From contig JBOGTO010000180.1 of the NCBI GenBank assembly GCA_050695155.1, positions 1-64,000 of the forward strand: a DNA stretch of 64,000 nt, in the 5' to 3' direction. The DNA is from CF-113 sp050695155 (lineage in GTDB: Bacteria; Chloroflexota; Ktedonobacteria; Ktedonobacterales; Ktedonobacteraceae). Below the pieces are notes generated by a model. It made no database searches, had not been told where the DNA came from, and worked only from the letters and a program-made list of their open reading frames with translations. Positions 61,650 to 64,000 of the stretch are shown here, piece after piece (position 1 is the stretch's first letter; every line of letters begins with the position of its first letter). Position numbers and translations under genes: made by a program.

Positions 61650-62348
61650 TTATTCCAGAATATAGCTGCCCAAGAGTGCGCGGCGTAGAGCAGCTTTTTC
61701 TTCTTCGTCCAGGTTGGGATTGTTGGTGATGGGGCCATTATTGGTGGGGTTATTCGTAATCGGGGCTGTCCAGTTGCCTACATGGCGGTTAGATGCTGAC
61801 GAAAACTCGGCCACCAGGGCATCTTCAAGAAAATTGGAGGATGCATGGGCTGGCACAGGTTCTTCATTCTCCGAAACATCCTCGATCACAAATTCAGAGC
61901 CTTGTGATAGTGTTTCGCGCTCTGCCGCCTGCATGGTCTCACTTGAGATAGAGGTCGTCGGCTGGAGCGCCGGGTCAGCGGTAGTGGCCGCGATAGTTGT
62001 TGTTTCCTGAAGGGCGGGATCAGGTTCTGCCACCTGCATGATGCAGGTTTCCTGGAGCGCAGCATCTTTTTTCGCCGCTGGTGTTACAGCGGGAACAGGC
62101 GCTGTCTCTTCCATCATAGTGAGCGCCGGGATAGTGCCATTTGAAACTACGCCAGCGACATGGGTATCAGGTGAGCCAGCAAGCGCAATACGGGTACCCA
62201 GAATTTCAAGGAATACGCCGTGACCTGCTTTCAAATCAGCGAGTTGCTGATGTAAGGCTTCATTCTCTGCTTGCAAACCTTCTAACACTTGCTTTTGTTG
62301 GATAAGTGCTTCTAAGATGCTGTCGAATTTGCTACTACTTGATTTCAT
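61650..62348 (-). CDS. Coiled-coil protein with acidic repeats
   Basis: This is a 232-residue protein. An N-terminal coiled coil (about 5-42) precedes a Thr/Ala/Glu-rich region with three degenerate DPALQETTT-like repeats (about 90-130). An Asn/Pro-rich repeat (ITNNP, about 195-215) leads to a conserved-looking terminal helix EEEKAALRRALLGSYILE. No enzyme motif is visible and the family is unknown. The ribosome binding site is AAGGAG, 5-6 nt before the ATG. Confidence 0.65.
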   Translation of the reverse strand: MKSSSSKFDSILEALIQQKQVLEGLQAENEALHQQLADLKAGHGVFLEILGTRIALAGSPDTHVAGVVSNGTIPALTMMEETAPVPAVTPAAKKDAALQETCIMQVAEPDPALQETTTIAATTADPALQPTTSISSETMQAAERETLSQGSEFVIEDVSENEEPVPAHASSNFLEDALVAEFSSASNRHVGNWTAPITNNPTNNGPITNNPNLDEEEKAALRRALLGSYILE

Positions 62349-62717
62349 ACGAACTCCTTATAGAGTACCTTTTCTCAAAATTCCTCTGGCAGTCCCCATG
62401 GATGCGCCAATGATTTCATACTCTCTAGTCAATAAACGTAATTCCGGCTCACCTTTGTATAAAAACGTATCAAATTGTTTGAAGTAACTATGCATGAGTC
62501 TCGATTGCATGTAGAGCGCGTATTGTGCCAATTGTAGCAGGTGATTGTCACCAACCCGCTCAAAAACCTGAGCAGTAAATCCTTGTTGGGTATGGAACCC
62601 TATGATACACTATACAAAGGCTATGACGTAAGTTGTAGCTGTGTGTCATGGCTGGCTAGATCGGCTAAAGATGGCAAAAGAAATATCTACTGCTCATGGC
62701 AAAGATTAGGATGGTTT
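62349..62717. other. Intergenic region of about 370 bp
   Basis: This is the divergent spacer between the coiled-coil gene and the APC transporter. I see no gene, terminator or clear repeat. Promoters for both genes must be here, but none stands out. Confidence 0.4.
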
Positions 62718-64000
62718 ATGGCGCAAGAATCAACGGCACCGGACGCTTCGGAAGCGTCGTCTGGGGAAGACGAGCATCAATCGGAAAAAAGCCTGCTAGG
62801 GCCGATTCTCTGTTGGGCGGTCGTCTTTGCGGACATCGGCACATCCGTCTATTATGTCCCAGGTATCCTGTATGGTACTAACGGTGTAGGTAGCCTTGCG
62901 GGTTTTTTCGTTTTTCTGACCATGTCTGTCTTTGTGCTGCTTACCCTGAAATACGCAGAAGTAACCCATCGTTTCCCTCAGGGCGGCGGCGTTGTCACGG
63001 TCGCGGCCCAGGCCATCAACCGTTGGGTTGGCGCGCTCGGCGGTATGTTTATTCTGGTTGATTACTTCCTCACGGCAGCCATCAGTTGTCTGTCCGGGAT
63101 GCTCTATCTGAGCGTTGTTGCAGGTCCTATCGGTTCATACGTGCTTGAAATTACCATTGTGGTATTGATTTTGCTGGGTATCCTCAACTGGGTGGGCATC
63201 AGCGAAAGCGCGAAGGTCAGTCTGGTGGGGGCGGTGATTGCCTTTGCCAGTGACATTGCCATTCTCATTACCGTTTTTTCACATATTTCTTTCTCCTACT
63301 TTCTTTCGCTCTTTCCCAGGATGTTTGAGAATCATGTGATAGGACCGGCTACTATTCTGGTAGGTTTTGCTGGCTCGTTCCTGGCTTTCTCTGGCCTGGA
63401 AAGCATCTCTCAACTTTCGCCTGTCATGAAGACTCCTCGCAAGAAAGTGGCAGGCATGGCGCTTTTGCTGGTGGTTTTAACCATTGGCATAACCAGTCCG
63501 GTGCTGACTATGCTCTCAACACTCTTACTTCCAAAGAGTGTTGTAGATGATCCTTATCTTTCCACTCAGGTGATCTCGCTGCTCGGCGGCAAGTATGGCA
63601 GTATCATTCTGCAAACCGAGGTGGCGATTAGCGCGAGCGCCTTGCTGGTATTTGCCAGTAACACCGCTATCATTGGAGCGTATCATGTGTTTATGGCCTT
63701 GTCGCGCATGGAATTTTTCCCCGCCTTCATTCTTAAACGGAACAAACTGCGCGGAACTCCGCACTATTCGATTGCTATTGTGACGGCCATCCCTATTCTG
63801 GTGCTTATTGCCGTGCGGGGAAATATCAATATCCTGGGTGATATGTATGCTTTTGGTCTGCTGGGCGCATTTACTCTGACCTGTCTGGGGCTGGACATTG
63901 TGCGACACCGCGAAAGAAAGGTGGCGCGTAATTTAGCCCGGCAGTTACGGAATGGCGCCGGTAAGAGCATGAGCAACGATGAGGTCTCGAAAGACCTCAC
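62718..64000 (+). CDS. APC-family amino-acid/cation permease, 3' end outside window
   Basis: The first 427 codons of an integral membrane transporter are visible; the frame is still open at the window end. After a 25-residue acidic cytoplasmic start, about ten to eleven membrane spans follow. The APC-type first helix reads FADIGTSVYYVPG, with helix breaks near TSVYY, and GFAGSFLAFSGLES marks helix 6. The substrate is likely an amino acid or related solute. ATG 62718 is used; an out-of-frame ATG at 62711 is rejected. Confidence 0.85.
   Translation, partial: MAQESTAPDASEASSGEDEHQSEKSLLGPILCWAVVFADIGTSVYYVPGILYGTNGVGSLAGFFVFLTMSVFVLLTLKYAEVTHRFPQGGGVVTVAAQAINRWVGALGGMFILVDYFLTAAISCLSGMLYLSVVAGPIGSYVLEITIVVLILLGILNWVGISESAKVSLVGAVIAFASDIAILITVFSHISFSYFLSLFPRMFENHVIGPATILVGFAGSFLAFSGLESISQLSPVMKTPRKKVAGMALLLVVLTIGITSPVLTMLSTLLLPKSVVDDPYLSTQVISLLGGKYGSIILQTEVAISASALLVFASNTAIIGAYHVFMALSRMEFFPAFILKRNKLRGTPHYSIAIVTAIPILVLIAVRGNINILGDMYAFGLLGAFTLTCLGLDIVRHRERKVARNLARQLRNGAGKSMSNDEVSKDL

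Overview
The window looks like a chromosomal piece from a Ktedonobacteria-type member of the Chloroflexota. This is an inference from gene style, since there is no rRNA or other marker here. The signs are several Hanks-type Ser/Thr kinases (one with a WD40 propeller, one with an extracytoplasmic sensor domain, one degenerate pseudokinase), many small zinc-ribbon proteins fused to Pro/Ser/Thr-rich linkers and membrane anchors, moderate GC by eye, and palindromic intergenic repeats. Genes are densely packed on both strands, often with good Shine-Dalgarno (SD) sequences and short overlaps. I see no rRNA, tRNA, CRISPR array, prophage or transposase gene.

Layout. 0-3.4 kb: a coiled-coil orphan, a methyltransferase, leuB, and a HepT/MntA-type toxin-antitoxin locus whose antitoxin is fused to a degenerate HepT copy. 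3.4-8.7 kb: a promoter and a four-gene operon for a Complex-I-like peripheral redox module (NuoB, a NuoI-NuoE hybrid, NuoF, and a NuoG/GltD hybrid) without NuoC/D or membrane subunits, ending in a 32-bp perfect inverted repeat. 8.8-10.9 kb: two small genes and a GH1 glycosidase. 10.9-20.3 kb: two Ser/Thr kinases pointing inward around a four-gene operon (DUF4126 membrane protein, two zinc-finger proteins, an SPFH protein) that I cannot match to a described system. 20.6-23.1 kb: a BON-domain protein coupled to an AAA ATPase. 23.1-26.1 kb: a cystathionine synthase/lyase-type enzyme, a membrane protein and an APH-like phosphotransferase. 26.2-32.4 kb: one very large gene for a tandemly duplicated FtsX-type permease.

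32.6-37.4 kb: threonine degradation (tdh-kbl), a HAD phosphatase, an Mrp-type Fe-S ATPase and a Nudix hydrolase. 37.5-42 kb: a HAMP-like membrane protein, a small Cys-rich protein and a zinc-ribbon pseudokinase. 42-47.2 kb: polyprenyl synthase, radical SAM enzyme, YceI, a phosphotriesterase-family hydrolase and an Arg-rich disordered protein. 47.4-51.4 kb: a lipoprotein whose start lies inside a palindromic repeat, then a polyamine cluster (deoxyhypusine-synthase-like, speD, speB). 51.5-55 kb: a second HAMP-like membrane protein and uvrB. 55.2-55.9 kb: a hicAB toxin-antitoxin pair and a MITE-like element. 56-58.6 kb: an ABC exporter operon with its own winged-helix regulator and a 49-bp palindromic operator over the promoter. 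58.7-64 kb: two paralogous zinc-ribbon/DUF4352-like surface proteins, a coiled-coil protein and the 5' part of an APC transporter.

The strongest candidates for undescribed biology are the SPFH/DUF4126/zinc-finger operon between the two kinases, the HepT'-MntA fusion, and the reduced redox operon with its two domain hybrids. Coordinates were read by eye; family names come from motif recognition, not from database searches.
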